This document shows, piece by piece, positions 28,329 to 37,523 of a stretch of 64,000 nt of DNA (position 1 is its first letter; each line of letters begins with the position of its first letter). The stretch is taken from assembly GCF_006064855.1 (NCBI RefSeq), contig NZ_CP040753.1, positions 2,832,001 to 2,896,000 on the forward strand. Reading direction: 5' to 3'. Position numbers and translations under genes: made by a program. The notes beneath the pieces were generated by a model. The model did no database searches and was not told the origin of the DNA. It saw only the letters and a program-made list of their open reading frames with translations. This DNA is from Sulfitobacter sp. BSw21498. GTDB taxonomy: Bacteria > Pseudomonadota > Alphaproteobacteria > Rhodobacterales > Rhodobacteraceae.

Positions 28329-29552
28329 ATGTACGATATGGCCGCCATTGGCGCTTGGATCGAGTTTGCCGTTCGCTGGGTGCATGTCATCACGGCCATT
28401 GCGTGGATCGGGTCGTCGTTCTACTTCATCGCGCTGGATCTGGGCCTGCACCGCGACCGCAACCTCAAAACCGGCGCAGACGGGGAAGAGTGGCAGGTCC
28501 ACGGCGGCGGGTTCTATCACGTCCAAAAGTATCTGGTGGCACCTGCGCAGATGCCCGACGATCTGATCTGGTTCAAATGGGAAAGCTATTCGACCTGGCT
28601 CTCGGGCTTTGCGTTGCTGATCCTGGTCTACTACCTCGGGGCCGAATTCTATCTTGTTGATCCCAGTGTTGCAGAGCTGGCGAACTGGCAGGCGGTGGGG
28701 ATTTCCCTGCTGTCGCTTGGCTTTGGCTGGCTGGTCTACGATCAAATTTGCAAAAGCAAATTCGGCGACAACAACACGCGGCTGATGATCGGCCTGTATG
28801 TGATCCTCGTGGGGATGGCCTATTTCTATACGTCAGTCTTTTCGGGGCGCGCAGCGCTGCTGCATCTGGGGGCTTTCACCGCGACGATCATGTCGGCAAA
28901 CGTGTTTTTCATCATCATGCCGAACCAGCGGATCGTGGTGGCCGACCTCAAGGCGGGGCGGGTGCCGGATGCGAAATACGGCAAGATCGCCAAACAGCGC
29001 AGCACGCATAATAACTATCTGACGTTGCCGGTGATCTTCCTGATGCTCAGCAACCACTACCCACTGGCATTTGCGTCGGAAATGAACTGGCTGATCGCGG
29101 CGCTGGTATTCCTGATGGGGGTCACAATCCGCCACTACTTTAACAGCTTGCACGCGCGTCAGGGCAACCCGACGTGGACATGGGCGGTCACCGCGCTGTT
29201 GTTCGTCACGATCATGTGGCTGTCGACTGCGCCCATGTTCCGCAGTGTCGAACCCGAAAAGGCCACGGGCCCTGCGCTACGCTTTGCCCAAGCCGAAGGG
29301 TTCGACCGGGTGCATGACATCGTGCGTGGCCGGTGCAGCATGTGCCACGCCGCAGAACCGGCGTGGGACGGGCTGCTCTGGCCGCCGAAATCCGTCCGGC
29401 TCGAGACCGAACACCAGATCGCCAGCGCCGCGAAACAGATCTATTTGCAAGCGGGTGTGACAGATGCGATGCCCCCTGCAAACCTGAGCCATATGCAGGC
29501 CAGCGAACGCGCCGAGATTGTCGCCTGGTTCAACGCGGCCACACAGGATTAA
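28329..29552 (+). CDS. puuD: Membrane urate oxidase with C-terminal cytochrome c domain (PuuD)
   Basis: 407 residues. N-terminal membrane part with about eight hydrophobic segments (FAVRWVHVITAIAWIGSSFYFIALD is the conserved opening) belongs to the urate hydroxylase PuuD/DUF989 family. A single class I cytochrome c domain follows at about 320-407, with heme motif CSMCH (residues 336-340) and a distal Met in DAMPPANLSHM. It oxidises urate to 5-hydroxyisourate, passing electrons to the respiratory chain rather than making peroxide. Twelve bases separate it from the permease gene. Confidence 0.96.
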   Translation: MYDMAAIGAWIEFAVRWVHVITAIAWIGSSFYFIALDLGLHRDRNLKTGADGEEWQVHGGGFYHVQKYLVAPAQMPDDLIWFKWESYSTWLSGFALLILVYYLGAEFYLVDPSVAELANWQAVGISLLSLGFGWLVYDQICKSKFGDNNTRLMIGLYVILVGMAYFYTSVFSGRAALLHLGAFTATIMSANVFFIIMPNQRIVVADLKAGRVPDAKYGKIAKQRSTHNNYLTLPVIFLMLSNHYPLAFASEMNWLIAALVFLMGVTIRHYFNSLHARQGNPTWTWAVTALLFVTIMWLSTAPMFRSVEPEKATGPALRFAQAEGFDRVHDIVRGRCSMCHAAEPAWDGLLWPPKSVRLETEHQIASAAKQIYLQAGVTDAMPPANLSHMQASERAEIVAWFNAATQD

Positions 29553-29625
29553 CACCGCCGACAGGCGTTAACCGTCTCTATTCGCGGCTTTCAGAATCGC
29601 GCGCCTCTATGCTAGGTCTAGCCGC

Positions 29626-31503
29626 ATGGCGCATCCAAACCCCAACATAAGCGAAAATCCTCCGGTTATCCGGCAACTGGACGACTCTGCGATTAACCGT
29701 ATCGCCGCCGGAGAGGTCGTTGAACGCCCTGCCTCTGCGGTAAAGGAACTGGTCGAGAACGCGATTGATGCGGGTGCCCGCCAGATTACGGTTGAATATG
29801 CGGACGGGGGCAAAACCCTGATCCGCGTCACGGACGACGGCTGCGGCATTGCGGCGGGCGATCTGGCGCTGGCGCTGTCACGGCACGCGACCTCCAAGAT
29901 CGACGGAACGGACCTGCTGAACATCCACACATTCGGCTTTCGCGGCGAGGCGTTGCCATCGCTAGGCGCTGTCGGGCGGCTTACCATTTGCAGCCGCGTG
30001 GCTGGGCAAGACGGGGCAGAGATTTCGGTCAACGGGGGCGTGACTGGCCCTGTGCGCCCCGCAGCGCTGAACGGCGGCACGGTGGTCACGCTGCGCGACC
30101 TGTTCTTTGCCACCCCTGCGCGTTTGAAATTCCTGCGGACCGACCGCGCCGAGGCGCAGGCGATCTCTGACATCATCAAGCGGTTGGCGATGGCGGAACC
30201 TTTCGTGCGTTTCACCCTGCGCGATGTGTCCGGCGATGGTCCGGGCCGCGAGGTGTTTCGCGCGGACGCAGAACAAGGCGATATGTTCGCTGCGCTGCAT
30301 GGCCGTCTGGCACAAGTGCTGGGGCGCGAGTTTGCCGAAAATGCGCTGGCCATTGATGCCGAACGCGACGGTCTGCACCTGACCGGATATGCCGCCTTGC
30401 CCACTTACTCGCGCGGCTCTGCGGTGACGCAATATTTGTTCGTTAATGGCCGCCCTGTGCGCGACAAGCTTTTGGTGGGCGCGTTGCGCGGGGCTTATTT
30501 TGACCTGCTGAGCCGCGACCGCCATCCTGCTGCCGCGCTGTTTGTCGATTGTGACCCCAAGCTCGTCGACGTGAACGTCCACCCCGCCAAATCCGAAGTG
30601 CGCTTTCGCGACCCCGGTTTGGCGCGCGGGTTGATCGTTTCAGGGTTGCGACATGCGCTGGCGGACGCGGGGCACCGCGCCTCGACCACTGTGGCGAATG
30701 CAACCTTGGGGGCGATGCGGCCCGAACAACCTGCCGGGCGCGTATATCAGATGGACCGCCCCTCTCTTGGTGCGCGCACGACCGCCTATCAGGCCCAAGC
30801 ACCGGAGCCGGGATTTGCCGAAACCGCTGGCATGTGGGGCCGTGTAGATACGCCGCCGCAGTATGGTGCTGACGCCCCTGACGCACAAAGCCATGACGCG
30901 CAGACGCCGGCACCCGCGCCGGACTTTCCTTTGGGAACCGCACGCGGGCAGGTGCATGAGAATTACATCATCGCACAAACGGCGACGGGCATGGTGATTG
31001 TTGACCAGCACGCGGCGCATGAACGTCTGGTCTATGAAAAGCTGAAACGCCAGATGGCGGAAAACGGTGTCGCAGCGCAGGCCTTGTTGATCCCCGAAAT
31101 CGTGGATCTGTCGGCCTCTGACTGTGCGCGGCTGCTTGAGGTCGCGGATGAACTGGCGCGCTTTGGACTGGGGATCGAACCCTTTGGCGGTAGCGCGATC
31201 GCCGTGCGTGAAACGCCCGCGATCCTTGGCACGGTGGACGCCAAGGCCATGGTGCTGGATATCCTCGATGAACTGGCGGACCAAAATGAAAGCAACACAC
31301 TGCAGGCCCGGATCGAGGCGATCCTCAGCCGTGTGGCCTGTCACGGATCAATCCGGTCGGGACGCTGGATGCGCGGCGAGGAAATGAACGCGCTGCTGCG
31401 CGAGATGGAGGCGACCCCCCATTCCGGCCAGTGCAACCATGGCCGCCCCACCTATGTCGAGCTGAAGTTGAGCGATATTGAACGTCTGTTCGGACGCACA
31501 TGA
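29626..31503 (+). CDS. mutL: DNA mismatch repair protein MutL
   Basis: 625 residues. The N-terminal GHKL ATPase shows [19 protein letters not shown] and [16 protein letters not shown], followed by the S5-like domain ([27 protein letters not shown]). The C-terminal domain carries [12 protein letters not shown], an exact fit to the metal-binding endonuclease motif DQHA-x2-E-x4-E, so this MutL should nick DNA itself, as expected where MutH is absent. It overlaps rmuC by ATGA. Confidence 0.98.
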   Translation: MAHPNPNISENPPVIRQLDDSAINRIAAGEVVERPASAVKELVENAIDAGARQITVEYADGGKTLIRVTDDGCGIAAGDLALALSRHATSKIDGTDLLNIHTFGFRGEALPSLGAVGRLTICSRVAGQDGAEISVNGGVTGPVRPAALNGGTVVTLRDLFFATPARLKFLRTDRAEAQAISDIIKRLAMAEPFVRFTLRDVSGDGPGREVFRADAEQGDMFAALHGRLAQVLGREFAENALAIDAERDGLHLTGYAALPTYSRGSAVTQYLFVNGRPVRDKLLVGALRGAYFDLLSRDRHPAAALFVDCDPKLVDVNVHPAKSEVRFRDPGLARGLIVSGLRHALADAGHRASTTVANATLGAMRPEQPAGRVYQMDRPSLGARTTAYQAQAPEPGFAETAGMWGRVDTPPQYGADAPDAQSHDAQTPAPAPDFPLGTARGQVHENYIIAQTATGMVIVDQHAAHERLVYEKLKRQMAENGVAAQALLIPEIVDLSASDCARLLEVADELARFGLGIEPFGGSAIAVRETPAILGTVDAKAMVLDILDELADQNESNTLQARIEAILSRVACHGSIRSGRWMRGEEMNALLREMEATPHSGQCNHGRPTYVELKLSDIERLFGRT

Positions 31504-32741
31504 TCCAGGTTGGTGATGAAACCTATGTGCTGACAGACCCTGCGATGCTGCTGCTGATCGGTGGCGGTTGCGTGGTCTTGCTGGTGCTGATCTTGCTGGT
31601 GATGGCCGTGCGGGCCGCGGGCCGGTCGGCGCGTGTTACCGCCCCGTTGGCGCGACAGATGCAAATCTTGGGGGGCCATGTGCAACAGCTTGGCATGGGG
31701 CAGGAACAACTGCGCGGCGGCTTGCAGACCGTGTCGGACACGCAGGCCAATGCGCAAGCCCAGATGGTACAAAGCATCGAGACGCGGATGGCCCATGTAC
31801 AGCAGCAGATGCAGGACCGGCTGGCCGATAACGCTGCCCGATCCGCGCGGTCGCTTGCAGAGATGCAGGAACGCATGAGCGCGACGTTGCACGGGTCAAG
31901 CAAGCAGACAAACACCAGTCTGACCCAGCTTCAGGAGCGGCTGGCGGCGATCGACAAGGCGCAGGATAATATCACCAAACTGTCCGGCGATGTACTGTCA
32001 CTGCAAGACATCCTGAGCAATAAGCAAACCCGTGGCGCATTTGGTGAAATCCAGCTGCGTGATATCGTTTCCAAGGCGCTGCCAAGCGACAGCTATACCA
32101 TGCAGGCGACGCTCTCGAACGGCAAACGCGCGGATTGTATGATCCACCTGCCGAACCCGCCCGGGCCGATCGCGATCGACAGCAAATTCCCGCTTGAAGC
32201 CTACGAGGCGCTGCGCCGTGCCAAGACCGATTACGAGGTCAAGGACGCCTCCCGTGCGATGCGTGTCGCGGTCAAAGCGCACATCCAAGCGATCTCCACG
32301 AAATACATCATCGAAGGTGAAACAGCCGATGGCGCGCTGATGTTCCTCCCCTCCGAGGCCGTGTATGCGGAACTCCACGCCAACTTTCCCGAATTGGTGC
32401 GTGAAGGCTTTGACGCGCGGGTCTGGATCGTATCACCGACCACCTGCATGGCGACGCTGAACACCATGCGTGCGATCCTGAAAGACGCGCGGATGCGGGA
32501 ACAGGCGGGGGCCATTCGCAAGACGCTCAAGATGTTGCACCGCGACGTAGAGCTTGTGGTGGAACGCGTGGGCAAGCTGAACACCCATTTCGGGCAGGCC
32601 CGCGCCGACCTTGAAGGGTTGGGCACTGCCGCCGAACGCGCGGGCAAACGTGCGGCGCGGCTTGATAATTTCGATTTCGAAGAGTTGTCAGAGCAGGATA
32701 GTCGCGTTGTACCGTTGTCGCGCCCTGACAAAACGCCCTGA
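31500..32741 (+). CDS. rmuC: DNA recombination protein RmuC
   Basis: 413 residues. An N-terminal membrane anchor (residues ~13-36) is followed by a long coiled coil (~60-165, Gln-rich) and the RmuC nuclease-like domain with [31 protein letters not shown] and [13 protein letters not shown]. RmuC limits inversion and rearrangement between short repeats. ATGA overlap with mutL couples two genome-stability genes. Confidence 0.94.
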   Translation: MIQVGDETYVLTDPAMLLLIGGGCVVLLVLILLVMAVRAAGRSARVTAPLARQMQILGGHVQQLGMGQEQLRGGLQTVSDTQANAQAQMVQSIETRMAHVQQQMQDRLADNAARSARSLAEMQERMSATLHGSSKQTNTSLTQLQERLAAIDKAQDNITKLSGDVLSLQDILSNKQTRGAFGEIQLRDIVSKALPSDSYTMQATLSNGKRADCMIHLPNPPGPIAIDSKFPLEAYEALRRAKTDYEVKDASRAMRVAVKAHIQAISTKYIIEGETADGALMFLPSEAVYAELHANFPELVREGFDARVWIVSPTTCMATLNTMRAILKDARMREQAGAIRKTLKMLHRDVELVVERVGKLNTHFGQARADLEGLGTAAERAGKRAARLDNFDFEELSEQDSRVVPLSRPDKTP

Positions 32742-32789
32742 CGGGCTAACTAAGCGAGGAGCCACGACAGGGGTGTTACAGAAAGTCGT

Positions 32790-32808
32790 AGTTAGTGCGT
32801 TATTAACT
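32790..32808 (+). promoter_or_regulatory. Dyad AGTTA-N9-TAACT upstream of the lipid-modification operon
   Basis: Five-base inverted arms separated by nine bases, about 75 bases before the amine-oxidase gene. The 19-base length resembles MerR-type operators. The regulator is not identified. Confidence 0.35.
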
Positions 32809-32883
32809 GCAACTCATGTACAGTCCGGCCCGTGTATCAGCCCAAGCACAGACCAAACCTGACAGACTGGAATTTCTCGCCTT

Positions 32884-34203
32884 ATGCCATTTGAAGCCAT
32901 CGACCCGCCACAGAACACCCCTTTGGCTGGCCACCGAAAAATTGCCGTCATCGGCGCGGGTATTTCCGGCATGGGGGCTGCGCATATGTTGGGCGACGAC
33001 CATCAGGTCACTTTGTTCGAAAGCTGCCCCCGTTTGGGCGGTCATGCGCGCACCAAGATGGCGGGCAGGAAGGGCGATCAGCCTGTGGATACGGGCTTTA
33101 TCGTGTTCAACTATGCCAATTATCCCAACCTCGCCGCACTGTTCAAAGAACTGGACGTGCCAGTCGTTAAATCCAACATGAGCTTTGGTGCGTCCATTGA
33201 CGGCGGGCGGCTTGAATATGGCCTGATGACGCTGGATTCGATCTTTGCGCAGCGGCGCAATGCACTGAACCCCAAATTCCTGCGGATGCTGACCGATATC
33301 GTGCGGTTCAACAACACGGCGACCAAACTGGCGCAGGATCGCACGCTGACCATCGCGGGCTTTTTGGACGAGCTGGGCGCGGGCGAATATTTCCGCAAAT
33401 ATTACCTGACGCCGCTGTCCGGCGCGATCTGGTCAACACCCGTGGACAAGATCATGGATTTCCCAGCCTATTCGATGATCGACTTCTTTGAAAACCACGC
33501 CTTGCTAAGCCACACAGGCCAGCACCAGTGGTATACGGTCGACGGCGGGTCACAGGAATACGTGAACCGTCTGGGGGCATCGCTGTCGGACAAAGGCGTC
33601 GACATCCGCCTTGGCACCCCTGTCCAATCCGTCCGCCGTACCCCGTTGGGGGTAGAGGTGAAAACCAACGGCGCGGAATGGGAAGCCTTTGACGAGGTCG
33701 TGTTTGCCAGCCATTCGGATGACGCACTTGCACTGCTGGCCGACCCCAGCACGGCAGAGCGTGCAGCCTTGGGCGCGGTGAAATACCAACCCAACGATGT
33801 GGTGCTGCATGCGGATGCATCCGTGATGCCCAAGCTGCGCAAAACTTGGGCATCTTGGATTTATGCTGAGGACAAGGGACAGCAGACCGACCGGATCGAC
33901 CTGACATACTGGATGAATTCGTTGCAACCTATCCCGATGGACGATCCGCATTTTGTCACGCTCAACACCAAACGCCCGATCCGCGAGGAACTGATCTATG
34001 ATCAGGTCACTCTGCGCCATCCGGTCTATGATCTGGGCGCGTTGGCAGCCCAAGAGCAGGTGCGCGGATTCAATGGCGCACAGAACACCTGGTTCTGCGG
34101 CGCATGGATGAAGCACGGCTTTCACGAAGACGGGCTATCCAGCGCTGTCGATGTGGTCCAGGGGCTGCGTGCCAAGGCCAAGGTGTCGCTGGCCGCCGAA
34201 TGA
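32884..34203 (+). CDS. FAD-dependent amine-oxidase-like oxidoreductase
   Basis: 439 residues. The FAD-binding loop IAVIGAGISGMGAAHML opens the protein (after a ~20-residue lead), followed by GGHARTKM and VDTGFIVFNYANYPNL, hallmarks of the COG2907 amine-oxidase-like group. The C-terminal FAD contact is WFCGAWMKHGFHEDGLSSAVD. In Rhodobacter and gammaproteobacteria this protein is encoded with DUF1365, DUF3833 and SDR genes in operons tied to cyclopropane or furan fatty acid formation and photooxidative stress. A phospholipid acyl chain is therefore a plausible substrate (inference). First of five coupled genes. Confidence 0.88.
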   Translation: MPFEAIDPPQNTPLAGHRKIAVIGAGISGMGAAHMLGDDHQVTLFESCPRLGGHARTKMAGRKGDQPVDTGFIVFNYANYPNLAALFKELDVPVVKSNMSFGASIDGGRLEYGLMTLDSIFAQRRNALNPKFLRMLTDIVRFNNTATKLAQDRTLTIAGFLDELGAGEYFRKYYLTPLSGAIWSTPVDKIMDFPAYSMIDFFENHALLSHTGQHQWYTVDGGSQEYVNRLGASLSDKGVDIRLGTPVQSVRRTPLGVEVKTNGAEWEAFDEVVFASHSDDALALLADPSTAERAALGAVKYQPNDVVLHADASVMPKLRKTWASWIYAEDKGQQTDRIDLTYWMNSLQPIPMDDPHFVTLNTKRPIREELIYDQVTLRHPVYDLGALAAQEQVRGFNGAQNTWFCGAWMKHGFHEDGLSSAVDVVQGLRAKAKVSLAAE

Positions 34204-34961
34204 CAGCGCGCGTGGATCATATCCGGGGCGTTACCTATCATGGGCGCAAGGGGGCGGTCGAAAACAGCTTTCGCTATTCTATCGATTATGTGGTGCTGGA
34301 TGCAGAGGCCGATCTGCAAACGCCCGCGCTATTCGGGCGCAACCGCGGCGCTGTGACATCCCTGTGGAACGCGGATCACGGTGGCCCCAAAGGTGCGGGT
34401 CGCGGGGCCGCTTGGGTGCGCGATGTTCTGGCGCAGCATAACGTCACCGGCGTCGCGCGGATCGAGCTGATGGCACAGCCTCGGGTTCTGGGGCATGTCT
34501 TTAACCCCGTTAGTTTCTGGCTTTGCCGACGCGCCGACTCGGCGTTGATCGCGGTGATATCAGAGGTGTCGAACACATTCGGCGACCGCCACAGTTATCT
34601 GTGTCACCACGATGACCTGCGCCCGATAGAGCCGACCGATCACCTGCACGCGACGAAGATTTTTCATGTCTCGCCCTTTCAGCCGGTCGAAGGCGGATAC
34701 AGCTTTCGCTTTGATATTCGCGATGATCATATCGGGGTCTGGATCGACTATACCCGGACCACTGGCGGGTTGATCGCCACGCTAACCGGTACGCGCACCC
34801 CGCTGACGAACCGCGCAATCGTGTGGTCGCTGCTGCGGCGTCCGTTCGGGGCGCGGCGTGTGCTCGGGCTAATCCACTGGCAGGCGCTAAAACTCTGGTG
34901 GAAGGGCGGCGGCTATCGCCCGCGCCCCGAACCGCCGGTGAATGACGTCTCGAAAACGTGA
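34200..34961 (+). CDS. DUF1365 protein
   Basis: 253 residues of the DUF1365 family: VTYHGRKGAVENSFRYSIDYVVLDAE, ELMAQPRVLGHVFNPVSFWLC, EVSNTFGDRHSYLC and KIFHVSPFQPVEGGYSFRF. Function is unproven, but it nearly always accompanies the amine-oxidase-like gene and a fatty-acid methyltransferase. The ATG at 34200 overlaps the previous stop; the longer frame from 34104 is not used. No membrane segment is evident. Confidence 0.88.
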   Translation: MTARVDHIRGVTYHGRKGAVENSFRYSIDYVVLDAEADLQTPALFGRNRGAVTSLWNADHGGPKGAGRGAAWVRDVLAQHNVTGVARIELMAQPRVLGHVFNPVSFWLCRRADSALIAVISEVSNTFGDRHSYLCHHDDLRPIEPTDHLHATKIFHVSPFQPVEGGYSFRFDIRDDHIGVWIDYTRTTGGLIATLTGTRTPLTNRAIVWSLLRRPFGARRVLGLIHWQALKLWWKGGGYRPRPEPPVNDVSKT

Positions 34962-36199
34962 CCCGCTCGGCGCATCAACTGCCGGCCTATGCGCTGTTTG
35001 CGTCACTGCTGGCGGCGGCGGGGCTGCCGATTTACATCCATGCGCCAAAGTTCTTTGTTGATGAATACGGGGTGTCCCTTGGCGCTTTGGGGTCGGTGCT
35101 GTTTGGGCTGCGCCTGCTTGATGTGGTCCAAGACCCGCTGCTGGGGCGCTTGTCGCATATGCTGCGCCACAAGCGCGAGGTGGCTGTCGCTGTCGGCACA
35201 GCCCTGATGGCAGGGTCGATGTTTGCGCTGTTTGCGGTTCCGCCGTTGCTGCCGCCGCTGATCTGGTTTGCGCTGACCCTGACGGGCGTGTTTTCTGCGT
35301 TCAGTTTCCTCACAATCTGTTTTTATGCCCAAGGGGTCGCCAAGGCGGTGACGTTGCCCGGGCGTGGGCATCTGATGCTGGCACGCTGGCGCGAGACCGG
35401 GGCGTTGCTGGGCGTCTGCGTCGCCTCGGTGCTGCCTGTGATGCTCGGGGTGGTGTCAGATGCACCGTTTGCGGGGTTCGCCGTCGGCTTTGCCGTGCTT
35501 GGCGCGGCGGGCGTTTTTGCCATGCGGGGCGAGTGGCACAGCACAGGCATCGTGGGCACCACGGGTATCGGCGTGGTCCTGCGCGATCCCGTCGCGCGCC
35601 GGCTGTTGCTGATCGCGCTTTTCAATGCCGCCCCCGTTGCAGTCACATCGACGCTCTTCCTGTTCTATGTCGAAAGCGTGCTGCGCGCACCGGGGTGGGA
35701 GGGGCCGCTGCTGTTGCTGTTCTTCCTCTCTGCTGCCGTCGCGGCCCCGTTCTGGGGCAAACTGGCAGAGCGTTTCGGCCCCAAGCCCGTCTTGCTCGCT
35801 GCGATGACGCTGGCGATTGTGGTGTTCGCGGGGACATTGTTGCTGGGGGCGGGGGATCTGGCGTGGTTCGTGCTGGTGTGTCTTGCCTCCGGTGCGGTGC
35901 TCGGGGCCGATCTGACGCTTCTACCTGCCATGTTTGCAGCACGTATGGCGGTTGTGGCCCCATCCGCCGCCGAAGGGTTCGGGCTGTGGTCACTTGTGTC
36001 AAAATTCTCCCTTGCCTTCGCTGCCATAGCGCTACTTCCCACCCTGCAGGCGTCCGGTTTTGACAGTGTTGCCACGGGCAATGGACCTGTGGCGATCTCT
36101 ACCCTCATAGGGCTTTATGCCGGTGTGCCTTGCGTGCTCAAGCTGATTGCCATCGGGTTGATGGCCGCCACGCCGCTGCAAAAGGATGACGAAATATGA
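34958..36199 (+). CDS. MFS transporter (GPH-like)
   Basis: 413 residues with about 12 hydrophobic segments. It resembles the glycoside-pentoside-hexuronide group of the major facilitator superfamily (GSVLFGLRLLDVVQDPLLGRLSHMLRHKREVA). It starts with GTG in a GTGA overlap with DUF1365. In this conserved cluster it may move a lipid or act as a flippase rather than a sugar carrier, but that is a guess from context. Confidence 0.85.
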   Translation: MTRSAHQLPAYALFASLLAAAGLPIYIHAPKFFVDEYGVSLGALGSVLFGLRLLDVVQDPLLGRLSHMLRHKREVAVAVGTALMAGSMFALFAVPPLLPPLIWFALTLTGVFSAFSFLTICFYAQGVAKAVTLPGRGHLMLARWRETGALLGVCVASVLPVMLGVVSDAPFAGFAVGFAVLGAAGVFAMRGEWHSTGIVGTTGIGVVLRDPVARRLLLIALFNAAPVAVTSTLFLFYVESVLRAPGWEGPLLLLFFLSAAVAAPFWGKLAERFGPKPVLLAAMTLAIVVFAGTLLLGAGDLAWFVLVCLASGAVLGADLTLLPAMFAARMAVVAPSAAEGFGLWSLVSKFSLAFAAIALLPTLQASGFDSVATGNGPVAISTLIGLYAGVPCVLKLIAIGLMAATPLQKDDEI

Positions 36200-36759
36200 T
36201 CGATGTTCTGTATGTTTTTATAGGGGCTGCCCTGGTGCTTGCGGTCTGGCTGGCGCGGCGGCTTGTCATGAGCTTTTCTGCACAAAAGCCGTCGGACTAT
36301 GCGGACGACTACACGGCCTTCGACATGAAGAAACATCTGAACGGGGCCATGGTCTGCGAAGGCGTAATCTTTGGCCCGTCGGGACGGGTAACCAGCAGCT
36401 TTGTGGCTGACTTTGTTGTGACATGGGATGGCGACACCGCGCAGATTAACGAACATTTCGTCTACGACGATAATACCACCCAAGACCGTGTCTGGACGAT
36501 CACATTGGGCGAGGCAGGGCATTTCACCGCGACGGCGCCCGACGTCATCGGCGCTGCCAAAGGGCGCAACGTTGGCGCGACGGTACAGTCGAAATATGTC
36601 ATCCAGTTGCCCGACGATGTCGGTGCGCACCTGCTGAAAACCGTGGACTGGATGTATCTTACCCGGGACGGCACGATCATCAACCGCAGCCAATTTCGCA
36701 AATTTGGCCTGAAGGTGGCCGAGCTTGTTGCGACAATTCGTAGAAAGGATGAACAATGA
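36196..36759 (+). CDS. DUF3833 protein
   Basis: 187 residues with one N-terminal membrane segment (residues 4-20). The DUF3833 core is visible in GAMVCEGVIFGPSGRVTSSF, INEHFVYDDNTTQDRVWTI and VDWMYLTRDGTIINRSQFRKFGLKVAEL. Predicted lipocalin-like beta-barrel facing the periplasm (inference). Coupled by ATGA overlaps to the MFS gene before and the SDR gene after. Function unknown. Confidence 0.86.
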   Translation: MIDVLYVFIGAALVLAVWLARRLVMSFSAQKPSDYADDYTAFDMKKHLNGAMVCEGVIFGPSGRVTSSFVADFVVTWDGDTAQINEHFVYDDNTTQDRVWTITLGEAGHFTATAPDVIGAAKGRNVGATVQSKYVIQLPDDVGAHLLKTVDWMYLTRDGTIINRSQFRKFGLKVAELVATIRRKDEQ

Positions 36760-37487
36760 CCGAATGGACCAGAAAGCGCTATTGGCTGATCGGGGCGAGT
36801 GCGGGATTAGGCGAAGCTCTTGCGCATAAGCTTGGCCGACTGGGTGCCGAAGTCATTGTCTCGGCCCGATCCGAAGACAAGCTGGCGGCATTGACGAAGG
36901 AATTGCCCGTGTCCGCCAGCTATCAGACCATCGATGTGCAGGATATCGATAGTATCCGTGCTGCGGTCAAAGCTGTTGGTCCGGTGGACGGAATTGTCTA
37001 TCTGGCGGGGGCCTACTGGCCATTCGCCGCGCAGGCGTGGGAGCCTGAACACGCAACCACGATGATAGACGTAAATCTTACCGGCCTTGTGCGCGTGATG
37101 GGAGAAGTCGTGCCTGATATGGTCAAGCGCGGCGCGGGGCATATCGTTATTACCTCGAGCCTCACGGCCTATCGTGGATTGCCAAAATCTATCGGCTACA
37201 CTGCCTCCAAGGCGGGTACCCTGTCGCTGGCGGAATGTATGCACGCTGATCTGCGCAAAACCGGCATCAAGGTGCAGGTGATCAACCCCGGTTTTATTAA
37301 GACGCAGCTGACCGACAAGAACGACTTTAAAATGCCGTTTCTGATGGAGCCCGAGGCCGCCGCCCAACAGGTGGTCGAACACATGAGCGGCACCAGCTTT
37401 AAGAAAAGCTTTCCGTTCGGATTTTCGCTGTTCTTCCGGCTGGCGCAGTTCCTACCCGACGGCATTTATTACCGTCTGTTCGGGTAA
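36756..37487 (+). CDS. Short-chain dehydrogenase/reductase
   Basis: 243 residues. The cofactor loop LIGASAGLGEALAHKLG and catalytic YTASK (Tyr and Lys, preceded by a Ser in ITSSLTA) identify a classical SDR. The hydrophobic C-terminus (FPFGFSLFFRLAQFLPDGIYYRLFG) suggests membrane association. Last gene of the five-gene cluster; a convergent terminator follows. Substrate likely lipid-related by context only. Confidence 0.92.
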   Translation: MTEWTRKRYWLIGASAGLGEALAHKLGRLGAEVIVSARSEDKLAALTKELPVSASYQTIDVQDIDSIRAAVKAVGPVDGIVYLAGAYWPFAAQAWEPEHATTMIDVNLTGLVRVMGEVVPDMVKRGAGHIVITSSLTAYRGLPKSIGYTASKAGTLSLAECMHADLRKTGIKVQVINPGFIKTQLTDKNDFKMPFLMEPEAAAQQVVEHMSGTSFKKSFPFGFSLFFRLAQFLPDGIYYRLFG

Positions 37488-37490
37488 TCC

Positions 37491-37515
37491 GGTCGGGCAG
37501 GTGACCTGCCCAACC
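37491..37515. terminator. Terminator-like hairpin between convergent operons
   Basis: GGTCGGGCAG and CTGCCCAACC pair (one mismatch) around GTGAC, in the 36-base gap between the SDR gene and the saccharopine dehydrogenase gene. No clear U-run. Confidence 0.6.
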
Positions 37516-37523
37516 GCAAGGCA

